NCBI RefSeq assembly: GCF_000524195.1
Contig: NW_020170537.1
Location: forward strand, 1,974 to 65,973
Source: Echinococcus granulosus
Taxonomy: Eukaryota; Platyhelminthes; Cestoda; Cyclophyllidea; Taeniidae
DNA: 64,000 nucleotides
Reading direction: 5' to 3'
A program made the translations under genes and the position numbers. This document shows positions 12,480-23,700 of this stretch, piece by piece. The stretch's first letter is position 1. Every line of letters starts with the position of its first letter. The notes under the pieces are model-generated. The model was not told where the DNA came from. It saw nothing but the letters and a program-made list of their open reading frames with translations, and did no database searches.

Positions 12480-12810
12480 TCTCGCTAGGAACTCCCAAGG
12501 AAGGCATGTCAGCGTCCACATCATCCAGTCTTCATTTACTGCTCATTGAACGTTCGTGGTTCGGGTATGGTGGGACAATCTGCGTGGACTGGTGAGAGGT
12601 TGAACACTCAAAATCGCAGATTTTGAAAGGCTGTTTGTATTATAAGAAGATACCGAGAAAATCAACATAGAGTAACAAGAGATATAAAAGATGGCCTTAA
12701 ACAAAAGTATGCTGCAAATTATATGCTGAAAAGCGTGGTAAGATGGTCAATGATAAGGCAGTAAGGCAGGTGGAAACGACAATGGCCCGGTGGGACTGTC
12801 ATGGGTCAAC
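12480..12810. repeat. Repeat, partner of 4.20-4.51 kb
   Basis: Good same-strand similarity to 4196-4507, including GGTGGGACTGT near the right end of both and GCTGAAAAGCG in the middle. No coding frame is conserved. It follows the copy B F-box fragment. Confidence 0.65.
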
Positions 12811-13516
12811 AGATTAACTCTACTCCGAGCGGCTTTTTTAAATCTGGGGCTAAATAGACATTTAAGTATTGACTTGGCATGCCATCAAAGCATTCCCATC
12901 TAAGGTCTGCTGCCAAAGTGATTTAACTTACCTCACAAAACGTAAGTAGGCAGAACAGCGTGTCCCAACATCACAAAATGTAGTTCGAAATGACTTATTC
13001 AATTCATTCGAATTCCTCCTCGTCAAACCGCTTCGCTTTACATGTAGGTCGTGAATTTTAGATAAACCGTCCCAAGGCGTAGCAGCAACAATGCCATCAA
13101 GTGCCTGGAATGCCTATTCAGTGACCATTTTTACCGGAAATTGTACTTTGCATATCGAATCACTTTTTGGAAATGGGTCATTTCAAAAGATGCATTTATT
13201 TGAAGACACCCTGTCTGGCTTATCAATTTTCGACTGAGTCTGAAGAAATTCAAAGTCAAAGTATACAAAGACAAGTAGGAGGGCCAACGTAAATGCAAGC
13301 CACAAGGGACACGCTCACTTGGATGTCTGATTTATTCAAAGTGTTGAGCCGAATGAGCGACGAGTGATCGCCCAACCTGTGGTCATACTTGAGTCTGAGG
13401 AGAGGTCCAACTGGCTTCCGCCTCTGTCAGCTGAATGCAGTGCAAGTGGTGCTGCAGGATTTTGCACACTTCACCCATCACCTAGACGAAATGTGCGCCA
13501 ACTTCTGTTCAATATG

Positions 13517-13616
13517 NNNNNNNNNNNNNNNNNNNNNNNNNNNNNNNNNNNNNNNNNNNNNNNNNNNNNNNNNNNNNNNNNNNNNNNNNNNNNNNNNNNN
13601 NNNNNNNNNNNNNNNN
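13517..13616. other. Assembly gap of 100 N
   Basis: Exactly 100 N characters, the usual placeholder for a scaffold gap of unknown size. True distance and missing content cannot be inferred. Two short frames run into it from the left, but their continuity across N is meaningless. Confidence 0.98.
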
Positions 13617-15400
13617 CGGTCTATGTAAGGCGCTGCCTTTTAAAGATGCTGCAAGTGCTATAGGTTTGGCGAAAATCTGGTACGTCTGGGGTCTGGTGAG
13701 GCTACAGCTATTTCTTGCTCAAGGCATCTAACATCTTTTCATGCACATGATTCATTTGTCCTTGTGACTCTTGAAAGACTGTTTATGCTAATGAGGCAGG
13801 AACCACTTGGCACTTGGACTACTAGACGTCCTCTTCGTATTATTTAATCTTATCCTCTAGAGAGAGTTTTGACCACTCTTGCCATATCCATCCAGTCACC
13901 TTGCTGGTCAGGGTGATCACCTCCACTGTCGGTTTATTATAGCATGTTAGTAAGCTCTAGTACATCAGAATCGAATCGGTACCGGTACACTGCCTATTCC
14001 TCCAGAAGTGATTAGTGGGTTTGCTTGAGAATGTGGCGTGCAATACAACATTACCACTTTTACCGCAACTGGCGTACAAGACAGGAGATTCGCATTATGA
14101 TGCGAGTCCTCTTTCCTGTGTTACACTATCAAGTCTTGCTGCAGCAGGTTTTCGTACTAAAGAGCAACTGAACGGTTGATCACCTACACTATTTGTAACC
14201 AGGTGAGCTCCCGTTCTCACTATATGTTTCCTCGATATCAGGTAGTGTCTGAAACACCCAACCATTCAGTTGATAGCCAATAGCTCCTGTTTTGTTGCAC
14301 TTGTCTGCCTTATTTTTTTGCTGAGTGTTGTAATCGCTTAGGCAGTGACACGTTTCCTCCCTTTTTTTGTCTCTTTTAGGACTGCAGCGCCCTCGGCTAC
14401 ATCACTGGTTTTAGTGCCCAGAATAAAAGATGGGTTTCTCGATGGGGGTTGAGTAATGCTAGAATCAGTACGAGGCAGAGCATTCACTTTACTTCTACAA
14501 ATACTTCATTATGAGCTTTCTACCAATTAAGTCTCTTCATTGGTGGGTTTTTGGTTAGATAATACGGCGGGCCAACTATCTTGGTGAGATCTTTAACGAA
14601 ACGCCTGTAATACGTTGCCAAACTTAGTAGACTGCGGAACTAAGTCCAAATTATCAGTTTTGGCTACGTCCTCACTTGTTGTATACGGTGTTGGATGACT
14701 GCCATTCCATTTGACGATACTGTATGTCTCTAGAAGGTAACAAAGCGTTGAAAGAAACCGGCTATTCTTTGGATACAGGGTCAAACTTGTGTCGCATAGG
14801 CAGTCCAACGCCAGTATCCGGTTGGTGTTGTACTTTAAAAAATCTCTACCATGAAAGGAATATCAGCGAGTCAAGTGACGCTTGAAAGTATTGGATAATC
14901 GTAGGGGAACTAAGGGCAAACGAGGTCTATTTCTCTTCTTGGCATGCATGAAAATTCCTAAATTAACGTTTGCTCACTTATAAATTGCATACTAGAATCT
15001 TTGCTGGAGTTTTCAGGTGGAAGTGGTGGGGTTTGGCACATCTACCGTAAGACTGCAAATCTAAAGGATGGTTCCCTTTAGTCGTGACTACCAAAATGCA
15101 GATTACCTGAAAAACAAAACTACTCTTGGCTCTCAAATTTCACAATCATGCAATGAACCTGTCGTAAAGCCCCAACAATTGGGGATGACGCCCCTTTCAT
15201 ATTGTCTTCTTAGGATAATGTAATTCGAATTCATTCACTGCCAGTTTGAATTTAAGCAGACGGATGCAAGTGAAGAGCGGTTTAAACCAATTGTTTTCCG
15301 TTAAGTCCATGTTGCGGTATGGTCGCCGTCTTATGGATGGGCACATCCGCCCTTGAATATAGCCGATTAGACCTTCTGTGTTATAACCCTCCTTCGTACC
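13617..15400. other. No gene recognised
   Basis: Only short frames. The stretch lies between the gap and a gypsy integrase remnant, so it is plausibly decayed retroelement or LTR sequence, but I see no diagnostic motif. Confidence 0.35.
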
Positions 15401-15409
15401 GCTTCACCC

Positions 15410-15725
15410 ACTCATGTGCTGCGGGAGCTTTGGTATGCTTGTCCAATTGTGTTCAAATCAGCACACTTCGTTGAAGGGTGCAAACACTCATCGTGTTTTC
15501 CTTTTAATTACTGGTCCATTAGGGCAATGCTATTTGTTATATTTAGTTTTCAAGTATATTGCGAAAACGCTTTCATCCGTGCACAAATTTACCATCATTC
15601 ACTAGGTAGAGCAAGCAGCACATCGGTTTTTCAAAGATTAGGTAATAATTACTGTCGTATGTTGAGTGATCAACCACTGAGCACATTTTTACCATGTTAA
15701 TTGTGTTTTAAAGTACCAGTAAGAT
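15410..15725 (+). mobile_element. Ty3/gypsy integrase core remnant
   Basis: Plus-strand frames give LITGPLGQCYLLYLVFKYIA and, about 40 codons later, FQRLGNNYCRMLSDQPLSTF. These resemble the gypsy integrase core: a TGPL block followed by YLLV-type strands, then an RFG...LSDQG block carrying the second catalytic Asp. The frame is broken by at least one stop and a shift, so the element is dead. The assignment rests on short motifs and is moderate. Confidence 0.45.
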
Positions 15726-15803
15726 AGTCTCTATTTGTCTATATTTCAGTTTTCGTTGATTGGCGGATGCTTATTCGTACATATGCTTTACGCTTCGCCT
15801 TGC

Positions 15804-16200
15804 TCACAAGTTGATCTTTTCGTGCCACATCCTTGTCATTGATAAATGTATAGACGATTGCTTCTCATTTCGAATGTTCAGATTTTCTTCAGGGTACCCA
15901 GCACCTCTTGATATGTACCTCAAGATACGTATGACAGCCGCTCGTCTTTTAGTGTACCGTCTCCAGTGATCTCCTAGCTGGCGGTGTCTGTGCATGCCGC
16001 CTATTAGTACGTGAACTTCAGCTTTCCATCCGACTGGTGGTGACCCTCCGTACCGACGCATCTTGTTGTGATGAACGGTGATTGGTTGAGGACAAAGTTG
16101 TGCGTTGCGAACGAGGTAATTTGTAGGTGAGAGGACTTCCATTACTCGGAATGCAGCTTCATTCAACTGATGAGGGAACTTGCGGTGGGTTCCAAATGAG
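15804..16200 (-). mobile_element. Ty3/gypsy integrase C-terminal remnant
   Basis: Minus strand, from about 16190: residues FRVMEVLSPTNYLVRNAQLC and then TVHHNKMRRYGGSPP. This is the post-core GPYRVxExLSPxxY...VHHxKMRPY module of gypsy integrases. The same module occurs in the plus-strand element ending near 23.7 kb (AFRVAKALMPTNYFF, HNKRRPYKGTP), so both come from one family. It lies tail-to-tail with the plus-strand integrase core remnant beside it. I find no RT or RNase H for it on the minus strand above 16.4 kb. Confidence 0.75.
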
Positions 16201-16399
16201 GCGATCGGCTTGCATATTCGTACTCTCCTTCTTGGTAAGTGTTATTATGGGTGATGAGATAGTCGTAAGTGTTGGTCTTCGATATCGGAATTCGTCTTAG
16301 CGCTTCTTTTGGTGGCAAAACCTACTCTGGGACATTGTTTGTTGCTACATTTGTGTTAAGCAAAATATTGGAAGGTACCTCACTTCACTACCTGTGAGC

Positions 16400-17350
16400 A
16401 TGCAGAATGGTGAGAAGCAGGTTGAAGTGTAGGCCCTAGCCCTGCATACAAGGAGGACTTGTGCTGGGCTTAAATTCCAGTCTTCTGATTGTGAAATCCC
16501 TAGTGAAAGCATTTGGTAGTCTCATCAGGGTGAGACTCGCCCTTTCCACCTGTCCCTTTTCTCGTGGGTTTTCAAAAGTTGTGCTTGCATTTGAGGTTTT
16601 TAAATCCTTGCGTAGTTAAGGAAATTGTCAACCCTTGAAACCTGTGTCCTAATCGGTATGCAGCAATCGTCTTAACTATTCAAATTGAAACCTCTGTTGC
16701 CTATTTTGGATAGCAATAATTGTCATGCTAAACTTACCACTGCCCTGAAATATGATGAGCCTGTGTTTGCACACTTTGAAATGTCTCCCGTTTTTACTTT
16801 GATTACGATGCCATGTAGCACTCACCATCCTGGGTTGATCTCGAATCTTTTAGCCTACGAACGAGAGCTACTAACTTTTCCTCTCTGTGGTATGGGTAAA
16901 ATATAAAAGGTCTTGATGCTTGCCTGCTTTGCTGTGAAAATTCTGGAATCTCTTCGTATTCTACTGTCCAGTATGCAAGCAGAAAACGATGAGATTGTGC
17001 GACAAAACGTTACTTAACAAGAGGATTTGCAAACCTGTGAAACCTCACCTACGTGGTGAAAGACTGCTTAAACCCCTGATCCGTCAGAACATCAACCTGC
17101 CTAAAGTCAGGCAGGTATCCCTAGTGCCAATTTATACGTTCATGCTAAAGAATATCCACAAAGATTTGATATGCATACACAGGGTTCAATTTTGCAGTTT
17201 CTTATTAGCAGTTGCATTAATGAATTGATGGATATGCGGTAAGGCAAGCGTACCCTTTTTCAATTTAAGGACTTGACTAGTTGTGTTGTGTCTTTGCAGA
17301 AAGTAAGGGGTGAATAGACCAAATTTACAGGCTTTTTGCAGGCGAAGTCT
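16400..17350. other. No gene recognised
   Basis: Only short frames (73-79 codons), none resembling a known protein. Probably decayed repeat DNA between the gypsy remnant and the unrecognised frames near 17.4 kb. Confidence 0.35.
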
Positions 17351-17400
17351 GTGTTTTAGTAGTCCCCTAATGAATAGACAGCAAGTGCTGCACTGTTTGC

Positions 17401-17694
17401 TTTAGAAGCACAAACGGACCAACGCTCGGTCTCAATGCCGATTCGGAATTGAAAACGCGCTACGAAGAGGATGCATTCCAGCACTTTAACCTGGGAATGG
17501 ATACCTCGAGGATGGACCATTATCTCATTGGACTGTGGCTCAGACATGATTTTTATCCCTCGCTGCCAAAGGAGTACCCCAGGTCAAACACGGCTCTCCG
17601 CATCTTCAGTGCTGTTCTTCCCCAGAGGATGTTCAAGAATTTAAAGGCTTACGGCAAATTGACGGCGACAGGACATTTGCCTTATGCACACTGA
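17401..17694 (+). other. Unrecognised open stretch, possible exon
   Basis: A frame of about 97 codons opens after a TTTGCTTTAG acceptor-like site and ends in TGA. It includes FQHFNLGMDTSRMDHYLIGL and ALRIFSAVLPQRMFKNLKAY, which read like globular protein. I do not recognise the family. A second open stretch follows 200 bp later on the same strand. No start codon context, poly(A) signal or third exon could be tied to them, so a decayed gene is as likely as a live one. Confidence 0.25.
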
Positions 17695-17899
17695 CCACAC
17701 CATTCATCGAGGCACGTTCTTATCATGCCCCGAAACTCAGGGCGAACTTAATAGCTCTTGTGAGAACTGGCATAACAAGGTGAATTCACAAATTTTCAAC
17801 ACCAGCAAGTGATTCTACACTAATCCGGAAATTATTTAAAAGTTGTGTGTATGTATTTCATGGAAGCTACTAAAATGATCACCCCACTGATTGCTTTGA

Positions 17900-18112
17900 T
17901 TGAAGTGTGTCGCTTGGGGTGACTGTAATCAAGTTGACGCCTTTAAATGTCAAATCCAGCCTCCACATGAGCGGCGCAAGGATCCAAAGGCGATGGTGTT
18001 TGGTGAGTATGAGGCACGCAAATATAACAACTACGAAGCCTCCTTGAAGAGATGTCGTGGTTTAGGAGGTCCAGTTCAGCACAATGACTGCCCAATTGCC
18101 GTTGCTGGATGA
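17900..18112 (+). other. Unrecognised open stretch, possible second exon
   Basis: A 70-codon frame reading CVAWGDCNQVDAFKCQIQPP then KYNNYEASLKRCRGLGG. It is rich in Cys, Lys and Arg and protein-like, but matches no family known to me. It may pair with the open stretch at 17.40-17.69 kb. It ends at TGA at 18110-18112. Confidence 0.2.
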
Positions 18113-18499
18113 TCCAATGTGCTTTGGACTAAAAAGTGTTGCTAAAAACGAATCGTTGGATATGAAAAGGAAATCTCATTGCCATTTCAGTAAAAATTCT
18201 GCCTTAGCGATGGTAGTCCAACCCAGTTGAGCTGTAATAGACAGGAGAATGCTGAGGTGCCACTGTAAAAGTATTAATTTGGAAACAAACTTAAAAAGTC
18301 TACTTGAAGAAATTCGCTAAAAGGCGAAGGGAGCGACAAATTCCTTTTTTGTCTTTAACGACACGGTATGCTGCGATTTTTCTTCCTCCACTAGTGCTTG
18401 TGGATTTATTTAGAATGAGATAGACTTACTTTGGCATGAAAGGGCACTTTAGTTAATTTTCGGTGACATCCGAATGTACAAACATGAGGAGATTCGTTA

Positions 18500-19300
18500 A
18501 AATTAAGGCGACATCTGAGGCTGAAATTGGGAAAATTGCGGTTTGTGTTTATCACCACTTCACAATGGTTGGGTGACATATCGCGTACACTTTTGAGACT
18601 AACTGAAGTAGCTTCAGGAGTCGAACAAGGTTAATAAGGGTATGTTGCAGGAAATGGGGCGTGTTCTGGGTGTTATTCAAATGAGAGAACAGTAATGCAA
18701 GTTTGGTGAGTTTTACGACATCTCCCGTGCCATCGTAGTCAAACTGAAATCTTGATTTGTCACATTAATGAAGAAGGTAGAAGCACCGCCACTCGGAATT
18801 ATGGGCGATGTGTGGCCGGTGCGAATTTGCAACAAAATTGGTCGTCATTAATACATCCTCAAGGAAGTGGACATATTTGTTCGGTAGTCTCCCGGTCAAC
18901 TAGCAGGCATGCATTTGGCAGCTAATTCTTTGATGGCCGAATCTAAAGCGATGCAAGCCTCAAAGCATTTGAGTGCCGATGGAAAAACCTCTTCATCCTG
19001 TACTGATTAAATCACCCATGCCAATTAATTAAGTATTCAGCATTTGGAAATGGTACCTTAATTTGCTTATTCTTACCACTCTTAGACTCTGGTTAAATTA
19101 AACCAAGTAGCTGCCTCAAGTCCCGCTGACAAAACGCTTAACAAGGAATTTTGTGGTTGGTAAAGACGTCCAAGACAACTGGAATCGACATCTACCAGGC
19201 GCACTTCATTGACTGCCCAACTTTCTAAGAAAAAACCATTTCGACCCAGACGTATCGGATCTGTGGCTTGAAGAACGAAAAGACAGGACCATGGGCAGGA
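18500..19300. repeat. Repeat, partner of 7.1-7.7 kb
   Basis: Same-strand similarity to 7100-7500 and the same position relative to an F-box pseudogene (its 3' flank). No coding frame survives. Confidence 0.5.
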
Positions 19301-19327
19301 CATATGCTTGTATTTGCATCAGTTCAA

Positions 19328-20320
19328 TTATGAAGCAGTTATTCTGAACCATTTTGGAAAGTCGGGCACTTCACGTGACCTTGCGGCTAATTGAGGCCCA
19401 CGTGCTTGCATCCGTCTCCGAATGACATCTTGACAAACCCCTGTAAGTATATCCCTGCTATTGGTAAGCTCGGCAATACCGCCCTGGAGGCACCATAGAC
19501 CCCAATTCATTGGTGCAGACATTAGAGGAGAGTCATTCACAAAACCGAGTTTTTGAACGAAATCTAAATAAAAATTTAGTCCACTTTCCTCCTTCCGTTT
19601 CGCATCTTTATCTATTAGTAACCCGAATGTCTGGTCAGACGACATGTTCGTCATTATGGCTCGCAATTCAGCCTTAATTTTGGAATTATGCCGTAGAATT
19701 GATGAAAGCTCAATGACACAGAGGAAGCAGTCATAACCAGCTAGTACTGCTCTTTGCTTTCTTACGATTCTTTTATATTCACTGTCAAAAATTTTGAGTG
19801 TATTAGTTCTAATAAAAAAAATGCAGCACTTGACCGCAACGTATGGGGCATAATGAATTAAAAATTACGGTGGGAGTACGAGTGAATTTTACTACTTTCA
19901 TACACAATTTCTCGGGAGTGTGGTAACACGGTGTTTTAAAATCCATCATGGACTTCATGAGAGTGCAGTCCACACCTTCAAAGGTACACGGGTGAGTTTG
20001 CTTGCATGAAAATTTCATTCGCTCAAAGTGCTGTTCAGTGGCCTTGTCAATGTTTGAAGGGCACAGAGTCTGCGAGCTTGAATATAGAGCAGTACAGACT
20101 CATTTGCCAACCCACTTCCACTTACTGATATACGAATGTCGTGTTCGTAGGAAGGGCAAAGGAATCTAGCTTGGGATCGCAATGCAAATATTTACTATAT
20201 CAATAAAATCGAGTTATTGACAAACTGTTTGGGCTAATTCAGGAGTTGCGTCTGTGATCCTGGTATCGTATAACTTTGCCCTGAGAAGGGTACACATCTT
20301 TTAAATTATGAAGAGAAAAA
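19328..20320 (-). pseudogene. F-box pseudogene (copy D)
   Basis: The most complete dead copy. Reading the minus strand from 20300: an F-box PELAQTVCQ-stop-LDFIDIVNIC near 20250-20170; a second frame over 20018-19860 ending FTRTPTVIFN; then, after a frameshift near 19860, an uninterrupted run of more than 170 codons down to 19331, including YDCFLCVIELS, MSSDQTFGLL, KRKEESGLNF, VQKLGFVNDSP and MNWGLWCLQGG. These align in order with residues 17-45, about 150 and 202-300 of the intact 312-aa gene (NTGPPTRILFD, YDCVILDVD, NWRIWC). Total length matches. At least two in-frame stops and one frameshift disable it. Confidence 0.75.
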
Positions 20321-20399
20321 TTGCAAACGCTGCGTTTTTAACCAAGTTAAAAGTCTTGGCGAATGTAAAAGAAGCCTAGTTAAAGGTCGGTGCATTAAA

Positions 20400-21490
20400 A
20401 AGGTTGAAATTGTACTCTTCTAAGATTTGAATGATGCAACTTACCTTTAGCTCCATGTCCCACATCCTGACTGACGCTGTTGGATCAGAGGTGCACAAGA
20501 ATAGCTGGAAAGCTGGAGCTACTGCAACTCCGTGATGCAGATGCTGTTTGAGTTCGCCTCGTATTTAGAAGCGTTCAGTAAACTCTGATTTTGTGAAGGA
20601 GAAGTGGTCGAATTTCCTCAAGACAGAAGAGTGTTCATAGTACATATTCTCCTGAACATGGTCTAGCAGCACTCTTGACAAATTAGTTTTTTCGTCCAAA
20701 GAGTTTGAAGACCAGAGAGGAAGAGATAAACGAGGACAGAGCCAGTGGACCTCACCCCTTCATGAAGGACGTGAACTTTGATGAATGGCTCGAAATCGCA
20801 AAAGCTAACCCCTAAGTTTGATGCCAAAGATACTCATAATCCTCCATGTCCTTTTCCAAGTTTGGTTTTTGGTTTCAATCAATGCCGTGGAACAATGTTG
20901 CCACATCTTATCGCAGCTCGTCATTAACCAAGAAGAGTAGATTTTTGTTAGAAACTTCTTTCTTTGCAACCCTAAAAGTGGGCAAGAATAACGAGGAGTA
21001 CGCTAGGATCGCCAAACATCTAGCAAAATGAATCGTCCATGGCTTACCTCCATACAGGATAGCTGGATTTATAATCGTTTAATTCAGACGCGGAGTTCGA
21101 CCATCCGTTGTGGTCGAGAAGCATTGCGGTACAAAGATCAATTCTGTCTGTCATCTGGTCAAGTTTGTAATTAAGATCTCAACACCCTCATATCCTGCCC
21201 CTTAGTGCTTGACCCTAAGATTGGATGAGCCTTCTATTTCCTTTATCATTCGCTCCCAAACGTTCCTAATGCCTTTGTGCCAGTCGTAATTAAACTGAAA
21301 GGACGTCTATGCAACTTTTTTTCGGCTAAATCAACAGTAAATCTTTAAGATTGTTCCTCCTTTAACAAGATTACTTTCTGCGGAAGGAAGAACGATGGTC
21401 GTAAAAAGAGGGGACGTCGCTAGAAGTCCGTATAAGGGGAGAACCCTGTGCAGTGAACTTTGCTGTGTCAACAACTGGTTTGCGACTTAA
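20400..21490 (+). other. Possible gag/protease end of the gypsy remnant
   Basis: This lies just upstream of the recognisable RT block on the same strand, where gag and protease would be expected. Frames are short and shifted and I cannot point to a zinc knuckle or a DTG/DSG protease motif, so the assignment is positional only. Confidence 0.25.
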
Positions 21491-23700
21491 TACTTGACGC
21501 TATTTTTCTGTGCAATGTCAAAGCCGTTTTTAAATTTTGTGGAAAGCGCCTTTTCTACTTACCAAGATATTGACGCCAAGACAGTGGTTTCGTTATCAAC
21601 GGGATCTGCGAATGGCATCTGCAGTGCCCTCCTCAAGGTAGCAGCCATACTTGTGGACAACTTAGATGGCCTATGCTCACTGCTCTCTCATGCTACTGAC
21701 AAACACGTCTTGCGAAGCATACGATAGGCACCGACGAAGCTAGACGCATCTGCCAACCTTTTAACCCCATACTTCCTCCTCTGCTAGAAAAGTCAAACGT
21801 CTGGTTAAAGAAATGATTAGAGACAAGATTATAAAACCGCCAGAGTCACCGTGGGCCTCTGCGACTGTGCATCGACTACAGGAGGTAGAATGAAATGACA
21901 AAGAAGGAGGCATTTGCATTATCCCACCTGAATTTGGTGTTGCACCGTCTGCGAGAAGCAGGAATAAGCTTGAACACAAAGAATCGCCTATTTTGCAACG
22001 CTTGGTTACCTTTGTAAAACATGCAGTCTAGTCGGATGGGATGGTAGTTGCTGAAGGCTGTACAAAACTAGTGAAGACCTAACCATCACCAACCAATCAA
22101 ATAGAGCCCCGTAGTTTCCTAAGTTTTACAAATAACTGCAGGCATTTCCTTAAAGATTTTGCTAAAATTGCAAGTGCATTGCATAAATTAACCAAGAAGC
22201 AGGCAAAGGAATTTTAAGATGGAAGAATAGCATGATGACGCGTTCAGATAACTGAAGAGAATGCTCTACCTCGCGCCGAGTCTTGCACTATCCAACTTTA
22301 AAATTGAGTGCCCCACTTTTTGTACTAAAAACTAACACCAGTGAAGCAGAGGTGGGTGCCGCACTCTCACAAAGGAACGAAGAAAAATGAGGCAGAAACG
22401 TGCAACAAAACGAGAGCTATTCGCTATCAGCTGCATGGTTGTGTATTTCAGACACTACTAGATAGCAAGGAAGACAAAAATGAGAGCGTATCGACAGGTG
22501 CTCATCTGGTTACAAACAATGGAGGCGATCGACCGTTCACTTGATTATCTGGTACGAGGAACTGCGGTAGTATGACACTCATAAACCCACAGTTAAAGAG
22601 ATGACCTTGTCCGGCAGGGCAGCCGCATAGATATGGCAAAAATGGTCAAAAATTTCTCTCTAAAGAAAGGAGTTACATGACACCAAGGGGATTTCAGGTC
22701 GCCCAAGCGCCTAGTGCAGACAGTTCTCCAAGAGTTACACGAGCAAATGGACCACTTATGTAAAAGATGCTGGCTACCTCAAGCAAAAGATACTCGTGGC
22801 CTTCGCTCACCACAGAGAGACTCGATTTTTCGCAGATTCTGTATCACTTACAGCAGTTTGAAAAGGTCCTACGGGGTTCCCATGGAGAAGAGTAGGTAAT
22901 GACATTATGCGTTCTCTACCACCCACAAGAAGTGGTAACCGATATATTCTGGTTATGCTGGTGAGACGGAACCCACGAAGACCAAAGACGCAAAACCTTT
23001 TCTTCAATTTGTAGATATGCCGGTACGGAGTGTTCGAAATAGTGCATAGCTATCAAGGTACTAATTTCGAAAATTGACTCTTTGCTGAACTATGCAGGAC
23101 CTTCGGTGTCTGAAAGACGCTTACGATGCCCAAACACCCTCTAGGCAGTGGATGGATGGAAAAAAGGCATTACACTCTTGCCAGATGAGTGAAGGCCCTC
23201 ACTAAGGATGTACAACCGAACACTGAAAATCAGGTTTAGCACGAGTTCTCTCCGCATACAGGGCTACAGTCCATCCATCAACCGACGTTTCACCGTTTAA
23301 GATGCTTATGGGTTGTAAAATGAGATTACTCTTCGATGTTTTGCCAAACACGAAAGCAGAGACCAGCAGTGTCCCAGAGTACGATCTGCTACTAAAAATG
23401 TGTAAGAAAACGTTTTGTCATCGCACGTAAATACTTACCACTGTCCTAAATCTGGCAAATGCTATGTTGCTACAAATATAGCTAAATTAATGTCCAATTA
23501 GAAGTAGACTTTGCATAAATAAACAGGCTGATTCTCCACCTGGGATACATTGCAGGTTTTATCACCCATGCGGCGAAGATGCATTCCGAGTGGCGAAAGC
23601 TCTCATGCCTACAAACTACTTCTTTTGCCTTGCACAATTTTGGGCTCAGCCACTAACTGATTGCCACAACAAGAGGAGGCCCTACAAAGGTACACCACTT
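21490..23700 (+). mobile_element. Decayed Ty3/gypsy pol (RT, RNase H, integrase)
   Basis: Plus-strand blocks occur in canonical gypsy pol order. RT N-terminal part: MIRDKIIKPPESPWAS (21807-21860). RT thumb: HRLREAGISLNTKNRLF (about 21943-21993). RT/RNase H connection: FLKDFAKIASALHKLTKKQA (about 22150). RNase H start: TNTSEAEVGAALSQ (about 22330-22370). Integrase core: RVGNDIMRSLPPTRSGNRYI (about 22890-22950). Integrase distal core: LSAYRATVHPSTDVSPFKML (about 23245-23305). Integrase C-terminal module: AFRVAKALMPTNYFF (about 23580). Stops and frameshifts separate the blocks. Only about 80 nt lie between the PWAS block and the thumb, so the RT palm with its catalytic YxDD box is deleted. No LTR pair was identified. 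Confidence 0.85.

Noticed and set aside
13364..13663. ORF of 99 codons spanning the N gap
   Set aside because: A third of its codons are N, so continuity is an artefact.
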